DNA of 64,000 nucleotides from Pirellula sp. (GTDB lineage Bacteria; Planctomycetota; Planctomycetia; Pirellulales; Pirellulaceae): NCBI GenBank assembly GCA_021299695.1, contig JAJTEK010000027.1:1-64000 (forward strand), read 5' to 3'. The notes under the pieces are model-generated. The model saw nothing but the letters and a program-made list of their open reading frames with translations. It was not told the DNA's origin and ran no database searches. Shown piece after piece: positions 1-8,186 of the stretch. Numbering within the stretch: position 1 is the first letter of the stretch; each line of letters opens with the position of its first letter. The translations under genes and the position numbers were made by a program.

Positions 1-81
1 CTTCGAGGCAAGTCACTTGAGGAACTCCAGCAGCGTGCCCAATTCCTCCAGGAAATGATTCGCAACCGCCCCTCGTCATAG
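1..81 (+). CDS. C-terminal end of a probable Rpn-family / PD-(D/E)XK nuclease family transposase-like protein (truncated by window edge)
   Basis: Open frame 1 from base 1: LRGKSLEELQQRAQFLQEMIRNRPSS*; resembles the tail of the full-length protein at 2812-3717 and has the same position immediately 5' of an RHS fragment. Confidence 0.5.
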   Translation, partial: LRGKSLEELQQRAQFLQEMIRNRPSS

Positions 82-96
82 CCCGACGGTTCAATC

Positions 97-810
97 ATGA
101 ATAGTCGTACCCACCTCGTCGACTTGAGTTACACCTGGGATGCCAACAAGAACAAGACCTCCGAGTCGATCACCGGCGTGATGAGCGGCTATGGATTTAC
201 TTCCCGGGGAACCACCTACGACTTTGAGGATCGTCTGACGGGCTATGCCCGCGCCAGCGGAACGTTCAACCAGTCCTGGAATCTGACCAGTGTTGGAGAC
301 TGGACAAGCGTGACGACCAACGGCATCGCACAGAACCGAACCCATGGTCCAACGCACGAGCTGCTCACGGCCGGTGGATCGAGCGTCGTGACGGATGTCA
401 GAGGAAACATGACATCGATTCCAGCCACGCTACGTCCTGCTGGAGCCACGACAGCTCTGCTCATGAGCTGGGATTTCGATAACAAGCTTGCATCGGCAGA
501 CATCGACGCCAACGGGACGGCGGACGTGAGTTTCCAATACGATGCCCTAGGACGTCGCGTCGCTAGAACAGGCACTGGTGGATCTTTTGTGTTTGTGCAG
601 ATGGACCAGCAGACAATCGCAGACTACCCAGTCGGCGGTGCTGCGAGTACTCCAACGTATCGCTATGTCTATGCGAGCTACATCGAGGAACCGGTCGTCC
701 GCAAAACCGACGGTACCGGCGGAACGTTGGTGTACTTCCATCGCAACCATCAATACTCCGTCACCGCTGTAACGACATCGGGATGCGACGCTGGGACTGC
801 ATCACTTTAG
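97..810 (+). pseudogene. RHS/YD-repeat core fragment, 5'-truncated, frameshifted by an internal deletion relative to the paralogue at 3740-5176
   Basis: YTWDANKNKTSESITGVMSGYGF... and FQYDALGRRVARTGTGG...TYRYVYASYIEEPVVRK match the second copy; terminates early after TTSGCDAGTASL where ~124 nt present in copy 2 (about 4427-4550) are missing. Confidence 0.7.
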
Positions 811-820
811 GGCGCGATGG

Positions 821-1561
821 ATGAGCCCGAATGCGGGGAGATTCTTGGGGAGGGATCCGACTGGGTATGAAGGAAGTCCAAATTCTCTGTATGAATACGT
901 GCGAGCTCGTGCTCTTATATCCATGGATCCGAAGGGTTTATATCAGATAGCAGATTGCGTTCCTGATGATTACGATGAGCCTCCCGATCAGCCATGGCAG
1001 GGTTCTTGCAATATCAAGGTAAGATGTTTCGGTTTTCCAATCAATTCTCCCTTTTCGGCATTTTGCGGTAATAAAGGGATGCATTGTGGGCTGATCCTGG
1101 ATGATGGTGCAGGCCGCGTTGTAAGCCTCGATGGATCAGGAGGTTGCGAGAACAACTTTGATTGGCAGGAACCTGCTTATCAACCCCCCGGACAATTTAC
1201 TGGCCCTGTTGGGCAATACCCGACCACTGTTTGTGAATGCTTGCGGCAAAAAACCAAGACATGGAACAGCATAAAAATCCCAAGAAGTACGACTGGTTGC
1301 AATAGCAACACGTCACTGCGATGTCTCGCTGGGGCGTGTGGGCTCTCCGGCTCCATCAGCAATGGAATGCCTGGTAATGGCTGTACGCCATTTCGTTATG
1401 ATTCCTGTAAGGAATATAATTGCACTCTGTGGTCAGATCCGGTGGTATGTTTTGGTAAGTCAAAGCGGGTATGCTTTGAGCACGAAGACTTCTGTACATT
1501 TTATTGGCGACATGCTAACAATGGTACTGTTCCTACTGAACCGAAGGCGAACGAGTTTTGA
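821..1561 (+). CDS. RHS tip: end of RHS-associated core (GRFLGRDPTGYEGSPNSLYEYVRARALISMDPKGL) plus Cys-rich C-terminal putative toxin domain; out of frame with the upstream core
   Basis: Core end motif followed by unique domain with HCGLILDDG and CKEYNCTLW motifs; separate frame from 97-810. Confidence 0.55.
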   Translation: MSPNAGRFLGRDPTGYEGSPNSLYEYVRARALISMDPKGLYQIADCVPDDYDEPPDQPWQGSCNIKVRCFGFPINSPFSAFCGNKGMHCGLILDDGAGRVVSLDGSGGCENNFDWQEPAYQPPGQFTGPVGQYPTTVCECLRQKTKTWNSIKIPRSTTGCNSNTSLRCLAGACGLSGSISNGMPGNGCTPFRYDSCKEYNCTLWSDPVVCFGKSKRVCFEHEDFCTFYWRHANNGTVPTEPKANEF

Positions 1562-1598
1562 TTCAGTGCTGTGAGGCGAACCCTAAGAATCCGAAATA

Positions 1599-2093
1599 TT
1601 GCTTGAAATTCAGATTGTAAAGAGCGGCCCATTGAAACTTCCTCGCTTTTCAGTGCGAACGTTATTGATTTTCACCATAATATGTGCAGTAGCTTCGCTG
1701 GCAATTGTGCGAGGCCGGTACATGGTTGGTTTAAAGGAACGCTGGAGAGCTATTGGGGGTTGGCTTCCCAAGGACGTTTTTGAGGAATTTCTGCCACCCC
1801 TTGGTTGGCCAGAGGTGCGTCTCAGTAATCCGCACGGTAACTATACGACCAGTCATATTCGAGATTTATTGGAAGAGATGACAACCTATGGTGGAGCAAC
1901 GCGCGTAGTGATTCGACGACGATATGTCGAGAAAATAGATGGTCCCGAAACGAGTACCGACGACAAATTGATCGAGATACTCTCGAGGGTGCAAGCACGG
2001 GAGGTCGCCTTAGTTGGGTGGAACGAAAAAGATGAAGTTGTCGGTCGTCTACCAACTCAAATAAAAAAATATTCGTTCTATATTAAGGAATAG
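1599..2093 (+). CDS. Small protein with N-terminal TM segment, possible cognate immunity protein
   Basis: RFSVRTLLIFTIICAVASLAIV hydrophobic segment; immediately downstream of the RHS tip; TTG start assumed. Confidence 0.45.
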   Translation: MLEIQIVKSGPLKLPRFSVRTLLIFTIICAVASLAIVRGRYMVGLKERWRAIGGWLPKDVFEEFLPPLGWPEVRLSNPHGNYTTSHIRDLLEEMTTYGGATRVVIRRRYVEKIDGPETSTDDKLIEILSRVQAREVALVGWNEKDEVVGRLPTQIKKYSFYIKE

Positions 2094-2101
2094 CATTGTA
2101 A

Positions 2102-2237
2102 CCGTTCACCTAAAGACTAACGCTCCATGAGTCAACGACAGTCCGCCAGAGCGGTGAGGGACCATGGGCCTGGCCGGAGGAGGGTCGGTTGACAGCGAGT
2201 AGCAATGGAGTGCATCAAGCGTCAGAGGGACGCGATG
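2102..2237. repeat. 136-bp foldback repeat, copy A
   Basis: CCGTTCACCTAAAGACTAACGCTCCATgAGTCAACGACAGTCCGCCAGAGCGGTGAGGGACCATGG...GTCGGTTGACAGCGAGTAGCAATGGAGTGCATCA; near-identical to 5519-5654. Confidence 0.85.
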
Positions 2238-2595
2238 TGGTGGGCGTCAGAATCGAAGTGCTCGCGATTTTGCAGTTTCGCAACTTTCCCCAATGTTTTC
2301 CCTTAGATGATTTTGCTCTGCGCACGATTCTAAAGACCGCTTTGAACATCGCGATGCACCGAAGTTGTGACGTTTTTGAGTGATCGAAGCGAGCGTTTTT
2401 CTGCTTCGCAAGCGATTTTTTCGCACTGGGCGCGGAGCTTCTCCTATCGCGATTTATCCTAAAACCGCCAATGCACACGCTCAGATTCGAAGAGAAAAGA
2501 CCAAGCCGTAAAAAGCTCACCAATAGCTTTCCGTTTGGAAGAAAGCTTGATTCTCTATACCTGGTATCAATCACTAGCCTCCATTTTCCACCCTG

Positions 2596-2740
2596 GCTGT
2601 TTCCCTTTGCGTCCTTTGCGCCTTTGCGGTGAGATCCAAGATACCCGGGCAGCAACGAGGGAACGCCAAAAGAGGGGCTCGCGCCAAGGCACCAAGCTCA
2701 CAAAGGATCGTACCAAACGAGGAAAGGTTTGTGGTATTAT
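2596..2740. repeat. Foldback CTTTGCGTCCTTTGCGCCTTTGCGGTGAGA-type dispersed repeat, copy 1
   Basis: Arms CCCTTTGCGTCCTTTGCGCCTTTGCGGTGAGA ... CTCGCGCCAAGGCACCAAGC..ACAAAGG; similar to 7909-8045. Confidence 0.6.
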
Positions 2741-2811
2741 TGGTCTTGCTCCGAAGATCGGAGCGATGTGTTCGCGGAAAACATCTCTTGGCTAAGAAGG
2801 GAGATTGCCAG

Positions 2812-3717
2812 ATGCAGCCGATTGGTATCCGTCCTACCAACGATTTCGCATTCAAAAAAACGTTTGGGTCTCCCGAGAACAAGGTGGCTTTGATCAGCTT
2901 GCTCAACGCGATCCTCACGCTACCGGTTCCAATCGTCGATGTGACGATCGAGAACCCGTACAACTTGCAGGATTTCCAAAACGACAAACTGTCGATCCTG
3001 GACATTCGTGCCGTCGACCAGCGGGGTGCGATCTACGATGTCGAGATGCAGTTGTCGACGCATTCAGGGCTTGTCAAGCGGATCGTTTTCTACGGGTGTG
3101 AAGTCTATGCAGGTCAACTCAAAGCCGGGGACGATTATTCCAAACTTAAGCCGGTCTATTCGATCTGCCTGCTGGAGGGTCAACTTTGGGACGATTCTCC
3201 TAAGGTGCATCATGCGTTTCGGCTGGTGGATCAGGATTCGGGGCGTTTGCTCGGGGAAACTTTAGAAATTCACACGCTCGAGCTTGGGTGGTATAATCTC
3301 CAGGAGAGCGAGCTTGAGACCGCTAGCCTGCTGGACCGTTGGCTGTATTGGTTGTTGCACGCCCACCAGTACGATGCACAGACGCTTGGGAGTTTGTTCT
3401 CCCAGCCAGAGTTCCAGAAGGCGACCGACTCGATTGACCGGATTGCCAAGAAGACCGAGGACAAAGCCATGTACGATACACGTGAAAAAGCCATCCGCGA
3501 CCAGCAATGGATCCTGAACGCCGCTCGCCGCGAAGGCCGCGAGGAAGGCGAGATCAAAGGCCGTGAGGAAGGCGAACTTTTCGGCAAGATACGCATGTTG
3601 CAAAATTTACTGAGTCTACCTCAGTCGACCGACCAGGAGCTGCACCCCAGATCGAGGACCGAACTTGAGACGTTAGCAACTGAACTACAGGCTCAGCTGC
3701 GGAAGCGGATGACGTAG
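2812..3717 (+). CDS. Rpn family recombination-promoting nuclease / PD-(D/E)XK nuclease family transposase
   Basis: MQPIGIRPTNDFAFKKTFGSPENKVALISLLNAIL...LDIRAVDQRGAIYDVEMQ (D...ExQ nuclease core)...YARQLKxGDDYSKLKPVYSICLL-like block and C-terminal EGREEGEIKGREEGE repeats; ATG at 2812 preferred over the longer ORF from 2629. Confidence 0.85.
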   Translation: MQPIGIRPTNDFAFKKTFGSPENKVALISLLNAILTLPVPIVDVTIENPYNLQDFQNDKLSILDIRAVDQRGAIYDVEMQLSTHSGLVKRIVFYGCEVYAGQLKAGDDYSKLKPVYSICLLEGQLWDDSPKVHHAFRLVDQDSGRLLGETLEIHTLELGWYNLQESELETASLLDRWLYWLLHAHQYDAQTLGSLFSQPEFQKATDSIDRIAKKTEDKAMYDTREKAIRDQQWILNAARREGREEGEIKGREEGELFGKIRMLQNLLSLPQSTDQELHPRSRTELETLATELQAQLRKRMT

Positions 3718-3739
3718 TTTCTATAGGAATCCGGTCCAC

Positions 3740-5176
3740 ATGGCGACCTTCTGCGACATGACCTACACCTGGGACGCGAACAAGAACAAGACTTCCGAGT
3801 CGATCACGGGAGTCATGAGCGGCTACGGGTTCACATCCGCCGGGACAACCTACGACAACGAAGATCGCCTTACGGGTTTCTCGCGCGCTGCGACCAGCGG
3901 CCCTGCGTTACTCTCTCAGTCCTGGAGCTTGACCGCCGTCGGGGACTGGACCAGTGTCACGACGAACGGCACCGCACAAAGCCGCGCGCACGGCCCAACG
4001 CACGAACTCCTGACCGCCGGTGGCCAAAACGTGGCGACCGACGTCAAAGGAAACATCACCACCCTCCCGGTCAACCTCCGTCCCGCCGGTGCCACCACCG
4101 CGATGAATCTCACCTGGGATTCGGACAACAAGCTTCGGTCAGCGGACATCGATGCCAACGGGACGGCGGACGTGACTTTCCAATACGATGCGCTCGGACG
4201 CCGAGTCGCGCGATCCGGGACGGGTGGCTCGGTGGTCTATGTGCAGATGGAACAGCAAACGATCGCGGACTATCCAGTCGGCGGCGCAGCAACGACTCCA
4301 ACCTTCCGATACGTCTACGCAAGCTACATCGACGAACCGGTCGTCCGCAAAGGCGCAACCAGCACCAGCACCGCACATTTCTATCACCGCAACCATCAAT
4401 ACTCCGTCACCGCGATCACCACCTCCACAGGCACCATTGCCGAGCGTTACGCCTACTCGGCCTATGGTCAACCGACGATCCTCGATGCTTCGGCTTCGGT
4501 GCTCAGCTCCTCGGCGATCAACAATCGCTACACGTATACTGGCCGTGAGTGGGACGCAACGCTGGGTTTGCATCACTTCAGGGCGAGGTGGATGAGCGGG
4601 TTAACGGGAAGGTTCCTTTCAACAGATCCTGTAAAGTACCTGGGTAGTGAATGGAATCTTTTTGCATATTGTGAGAACAAAAGTCTTAATCGAAGCGACC
4701 CGTATGGTTTGTGCTCTCGTTGGCCCCTATGCGGTGGAAAGCCCCTTGATAGACGCTTTAACTGTTGTGAAAATGATCAACTCGTGCCTCTAGTCTCGTT
4801 GTGGCGATGTGTACAAAACAAGTACCTTGGCCTCGGAAGGTGTTGGGACTATACAGTTGGATGGGTTGCATGTCCATTCGGTCTCAGGGCTCGACACTCC
4901 TATGTCTGCTGTGATGGCTCTAACAAGAACTGTTTTGATGCAGACAACATGCGCCCCCGGGCAATGTGGCCAAGCTGCCGTGGCCCCTATTGGCAGCCCT
5001 ATGATCCAGCCAAAATCGACACAGCATGGATACACTTTGACGGCACATGCACGGAATGGAAAGTGTGTCCTGCTGAAAAAGAAAGCTATTGCAAACCAGC
5101 AGTCATTCAGTTTTCGTTGTTTGGCCCGAATTGTCACCATAATGCAGGCAATTGGGGAGGAACTTGGAATTGGTAG
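3740..5176 (+). CDS. RHS repeat core fragment (5'-truncated) with Cys-rich C-terminal putative toxin domain
   Basis: YTWDANKNKT...RYAYSAYGQPTILDASASVLSSSAINNRYTYTGREWDATLGLHHFRARWMSGLTGRFLSTDPVKYLGSEWNLFAYCENKSLNRSDPYGL (RHS-associated core end) followed by CSRWPLCGG...ARHSYVCCDG...FGPNCHHNAGN. Confidence 0.8.
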   Translation: MATFCDMTYTWDANKNKTSESITGVMSGYGFTSAGTTYDNEDRLTGFSRAATSGPALLSQSWSLTAVGDWTSVTTNGTAQSRAHGPTHELLTAGGQNVATDVKGNITTLPVNLRPAGATTAMNLTWDSDNKLRSADIDANGTADVTFQYDALGRRVARSGTGGSVVYVQMEQQTIADYPVGGAATTPTFRYVYASYIDEPVVRKGATSTSTAHFYHRNHQYSVTAITTSTGTIAERYAYSAYGQPTILDASASVLSSSAINNRYTYTGREWDATLGLHHFRARWMSGLTGRFLSTDPVKYLGSEWNLFAYCENKSLNRSDPYGLCSRWPLCGGKPLDRRFNCCENDQLVPLVSLWRCVQNKYLGLGRCWDYTVGWVACPFGLRARHSYVCCDGSNKNCFDADNMRPRAMWPSCRGPYWQPYDPAKIDTAWIHFDGTCTEWKVCPAEKESYCKPAVIQFSLFGPNCHHNAGNWGGTWNW

Positions 5177-5505
5177 ATGACGAGCGATTCGCCATATTAT
5201 CAAAGTCAGGCTTTATTCAGCTTCTTGATAAACTCAGTACAACAGCACGTATGTTCGTACTCATGACGGCGCTTGCAATTAGTGGGATTTCCTTGGAACG
5301 GTTGCTGTCAAGCGAGACAAACGTCGAGAAGTTTATCTGGCTTATAGGCTCACTTGTTTGTTGGATGACTGTTCTCGCACTTCTATTACATGGGTGGAAC
5401 AGAGCAGGGGTGGTGGAGCGGAAGATCCTTGCTGTATTAACCATTATTGTGATTGCTCCAAATCTTCTAACTCTCTTCGTTATTTGCGTCTTATGCTTCT
5501 TGTAA
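5152..5505 (+). CDS. Small multi-TM protein, putative immunity protein
   Basis: Overlaps the toxin stop; hydrophobic stretches MFVLMTALAISGISL, FIWLIGSLVCWMTVLALLL, ILAVLTIIVIAPNLLTLFVICVLCFL; start codon uncertain. Confidence 0.5.
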   Translation: MGRNLELVDDERFAILSKSGFIQLLDKLSTTARMFVLMTALAISGISLERLLSSETNVEKFIWLIGSLVCWMTVLALLLHGWNRAGVVERKILAVLTIIVIAPNLLTLFVICVLCFL

Positions 5506-5518
5506 TTGCAAACGTTTT

Positions 5519-5654
5519 CCGTTCACCTAAAGACTAACGCTCCATCAGTCAACGACAGTCCGCCAGAGCGGTGAGGGACCATGGTCCTGGCCCAAGGCGT
5601 GTCGGTTGACAGCGAGTAGCAATGGAGTGCATCAGGCGTCAGAGGGACGCGATG
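5519..5654. repeat. 136-bp foldback repeat, copy B
   Basis: Same length and sequence layout as copy A (2102-2237). Confidence 0.85.
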
Positions 5655-6125
5655 CGTTGAGTGTCAGACCCGAGAAAAACTCGGGTCTCCCGGTGAAAGA
5701 GTTTGCACCGTGCACTGCGGATCCTTTACAATGCAATGCATGGTAGCCTCATCGGTTCCGAGCAAATTATCGCTCTGTGCAGATCGCGCGCATGCTCGCG
5801 CGGGAGATTCGCACGCATCGAGTGGCATCGATGTTGCGTGCCCCACGACTCAAAACGTCCTTGCCATCGCTTCGCCCCACGAATTGCAAGGGGATTCTTG
5901 GCCGTCATCTTCGACTGGCACTAGTTCCTCCTGTTGCATCCAGAAATTGGGAGATCGATTTCGATCGATGCCCCGCTTCCAGAATGCTTGCGAGTGGATC
6001 TGGAGACGGCCTGAGAGAGCGGCGACTTAAATTATCGGTTCTTCCGTAGCCGTACAGGACGTTAAAGAGGCAATGTACCCAGTACGCCTTCGGCTGACTG
6101 CTAAACGATATAGGCTTGGCAGCCT

Positions 6126-6827
6126 CTATGCCTTGCTGTTGCGCCGTGCGCGGTAAGCCATACCTGAAGCACCGAGTCCAAAGATCAACACTGAGCTCGG
6201 CTCGGGTACACCTGATTGCCAGACTCCCCCTGAGCCGTTTCCGAAACGCCCGGTCAAAACAAGATTGCCGGCGCTGGTGGTAAAAGAAGATGTAGTCGGT
6301 TCGTCGAAGAAGAAAGAATCACCACCGACATAAGATCCGAGATTGGTCAGGCTGTCATAAAGCCCGTCTGTCCCACCGCGACTTCCTCCCGCAAGAAGCC
6401 CTGCACCGTAATTCAAATTGGTTCCCAAATCCCAATGGAGAATACCTGCACCTTGGAACGGACCACTTGGTTCATTCACGAAATCCGCCGACACAACAAC
6501 GTATTTAAATCCTAAGTTGGTGGTCAAGGTTGCCGAGTAAACCGATGAGTTATCGAAAATCTCAAGGGTCACCGGATCTGTGTTGGGAAGAACTCGGGTG
6601 GGTAAGGCAAACGAACTGTTGCTAGTAAACGATTGAATGACGCTGTTATCTGCTGTGGTGCTGACCCTCCAAGTCGCATTCGTGAAGCTGTTTGAACCCA
6701 AGGTACCAGAGATCAATGAGTTCGGTCCTCCGGTGATCGAGAAGCTGATAACACTCGCCATGGCATGGCCCGAAACAAAAAGCACGAGCACCAGAACCAG
6801 GAACGTTTTCAAGTACGAAGATCGCAT
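6126..6827 (-). CDS. PEP-CTERM sorting domain-containing protein
   Basis: Signal peptide MRSSYLKTFLVLVLVLFVSGHAMAS; C-terminal GVPEPSSVLIFGLGASGMAYRARRNSKA. Confidence 0.85.
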   Translation of the reverse strand: MRSSYLKTFLVLVLVLFVSGHAMASVISFSITGGPNSLISGTLGSNSFTNATWRVSTTADNSVIQSFTSNSSFALPTRVLPNTDPVTLEIFDNSSVYSATLTTNLGFKYVVVSADFVNEPSGPFQGAGILHWDLGTNLNYGAGLLAGGSRGGTDGLYDSLTNLGSYVGGDSFFFDEPTTSSFTTSAGNLVLTGRFGNGSGGVWQSGVPEPSSVLIFGLGASGMAYRARRNSKA

Positions 6828-7193
6828 GATATCTCTCAGACTGTTAGGACAACGGTATTCAATCAAGCCTTTAAAATACCAAATTTTGATCTCGGTGCAA
6901 CTAGATAGCTCCTCATCATCACAGGTGCCCGTGGAGCCGACCACCGGACTCGTCCGGTGGAGGCGTAACTTCCAGCTACTTTCGTGACACGGGTGCAAAG
7001 AACGATAGAATGGCAAAACAAGTTTCTGAAATCGAAAATCCTATGGCCCAAGTGGAATCGCAGTCGGAGTCGCTCGAAACCACTTGGATTGATCAGCGGG
7101 GTATCATTCGAACCGATGCGGGCGTGCCCGCAGGATGGTGGGGTCTGGATGCCCCCGTCTGAGCACAGATCAAAAAGTAACTCGGACCAAACA

Positions 7194-7738
7194 ATGCGAT
7201 CAATCCCATTATTTCACGTTGCTTTGCTATTGGTTGTTTCTTGGTTCGCGGCGGACTTGGCCGATGACTTGCGACCTCAGCGACTGCAATCGACTCTATC
7301 AAATGTTCAGCCGATGACGGGAATCGTTTTGTGGACAACCAACGAGGCTGCTGCAACCGCGCCGATCCAATTGGAGTATGCGTACCTGAAATATAGTCAG
7401 ATCGTACAGGAGAGCGGTGAGTACGACTGGGAGCCCGTTGAGCGTCTTCTCGATGAGGTTGCAAGTCGAAAACACCAAGCGATCCTCGATTGGCGTTTGT
7501 GCAAGCCGGATTTGGGCTGTGGGCCGAATATCATATCTACGATGGCCCAATGAAACTTGGTCTGACTTTTCCAGACAAAGACTTCCAACTTGTATCTATA
7601 AAGCAACTGGCTTCCAATTTTCGGGAAACGCCCTGGATGATTTCAATTGACGCCGCAGGAGAGCATACCCCCTTTGCAAAAGACACCATGCTTTCAGAGG
7701 TGCAGTTCGGACTCTTCGACAACTCGTTCACCGAAAGA
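7194..7738 (+). pseudogene. DUF4832-like (glycosidase-like) gene remnant, frameshifted and 3'-truncated
   Basis: VQPMTGIVLWTTNEAAATAPIQLEYAYLKYSQIVQESGEYDWEPVERLLDEVASRKHQAILDW in frame 3, then AFVQAGFGLWAEYHIYDGPMKLGLTFPDKDFQ...WMISIDAAGEHTPFA...FGLFDNSF in frame 2; joined at ~7486, ends in a foldback repeat. Confidence 0.6.
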
Positions 7739-7857
7739 CTAACGCTCCATCAGTCAACGACAGTTCGCCAGAGCGGTGAAGTCAGGCGGGAGGCTTGATG
7801 CGTGAGGCTGGAGGAAGAAGAACCCAGCGACAAGAATTGAGTGCGTCAGGCGTCCTA
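7726..7857. repeat. Foldback repeat, copy C (diverged in its 3' half)
   Basis: GTTCACCGAAAGACTAACGCTCCATCAGTCAACGACAGTTCGCCAGAGCGGTGA matches A/B; 3' half shares GAGTGCGTCAGGCGTC. Confidence 0.75.
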
Positions 7858-7908
7858 GGAACGCTCTTGGAGTCAATCACGCGTTTCGAGTTGCTCGCAT
7901 GGCTATCT

Positions 7909-8045
7909 CCCTTTGCGTCCTTGGCGCCTTTGCGGTGAGACTCAGGTTTTCGGTGAGCCTCAGCAACCCGGGCAGCTACCAGGTCCGCCAAAAGAGGGTT
8001 TCTCGCCAAGCCGCCAAGCCCGCAAAGGCCAAGCTCACAGTGGAT
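7909..8045. repeat. Foldback CTTTGCGTCC..GCCTTTGCGGTGAGA-type dispersed repeat, copy 2
   Basis: CCCTTTGCGTCCTTGGCGCCTTTGCGGTGAGA ... TTCTCGCCAAGCCGCCAAGCCCGCAAAGG. Confidence 0.65.
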
Positions 8046-8186
8046 CGGGAATAACAAATCGCCTGGAAATACACTTGCTGGAGTTGCCCAAGTACGCTCC
8101 TTTGGACGATAATCCACCGATTGCAGATCCGCGCGATCCGTCATCGGAAAGAAAAACAGTAGTCCCCCTTGGAAAAAGTTTGCAAC

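Noticed and set aside
2102-2237. True integron attC site
   Set aside because: Size and foldback are suggestive, but canonical RYYYAAC and GTTRRRY core boxes were not found and no integrase is in the window; kept only as 'attC-like'.
2215-2655. 146-aa ORF on - strand (SHRKGAKDAKG...)
   Set aside because: Translation of the CTTTGCG..GCCTTTGCGG dispersed repeat; typical spurious ORF.
5703-6049. Overlapping small ORFs after RHS cassette B
   Set aside because: Short, overlapping in several frames, no domain or signal; treated as non-coding.
6984-7553. 189-aa ORF taken as an intact gene
   Set aside because: Only the part from ~7194 resembles DUF4832-like sequence and it continues in another frame; called a pseudogene instead.
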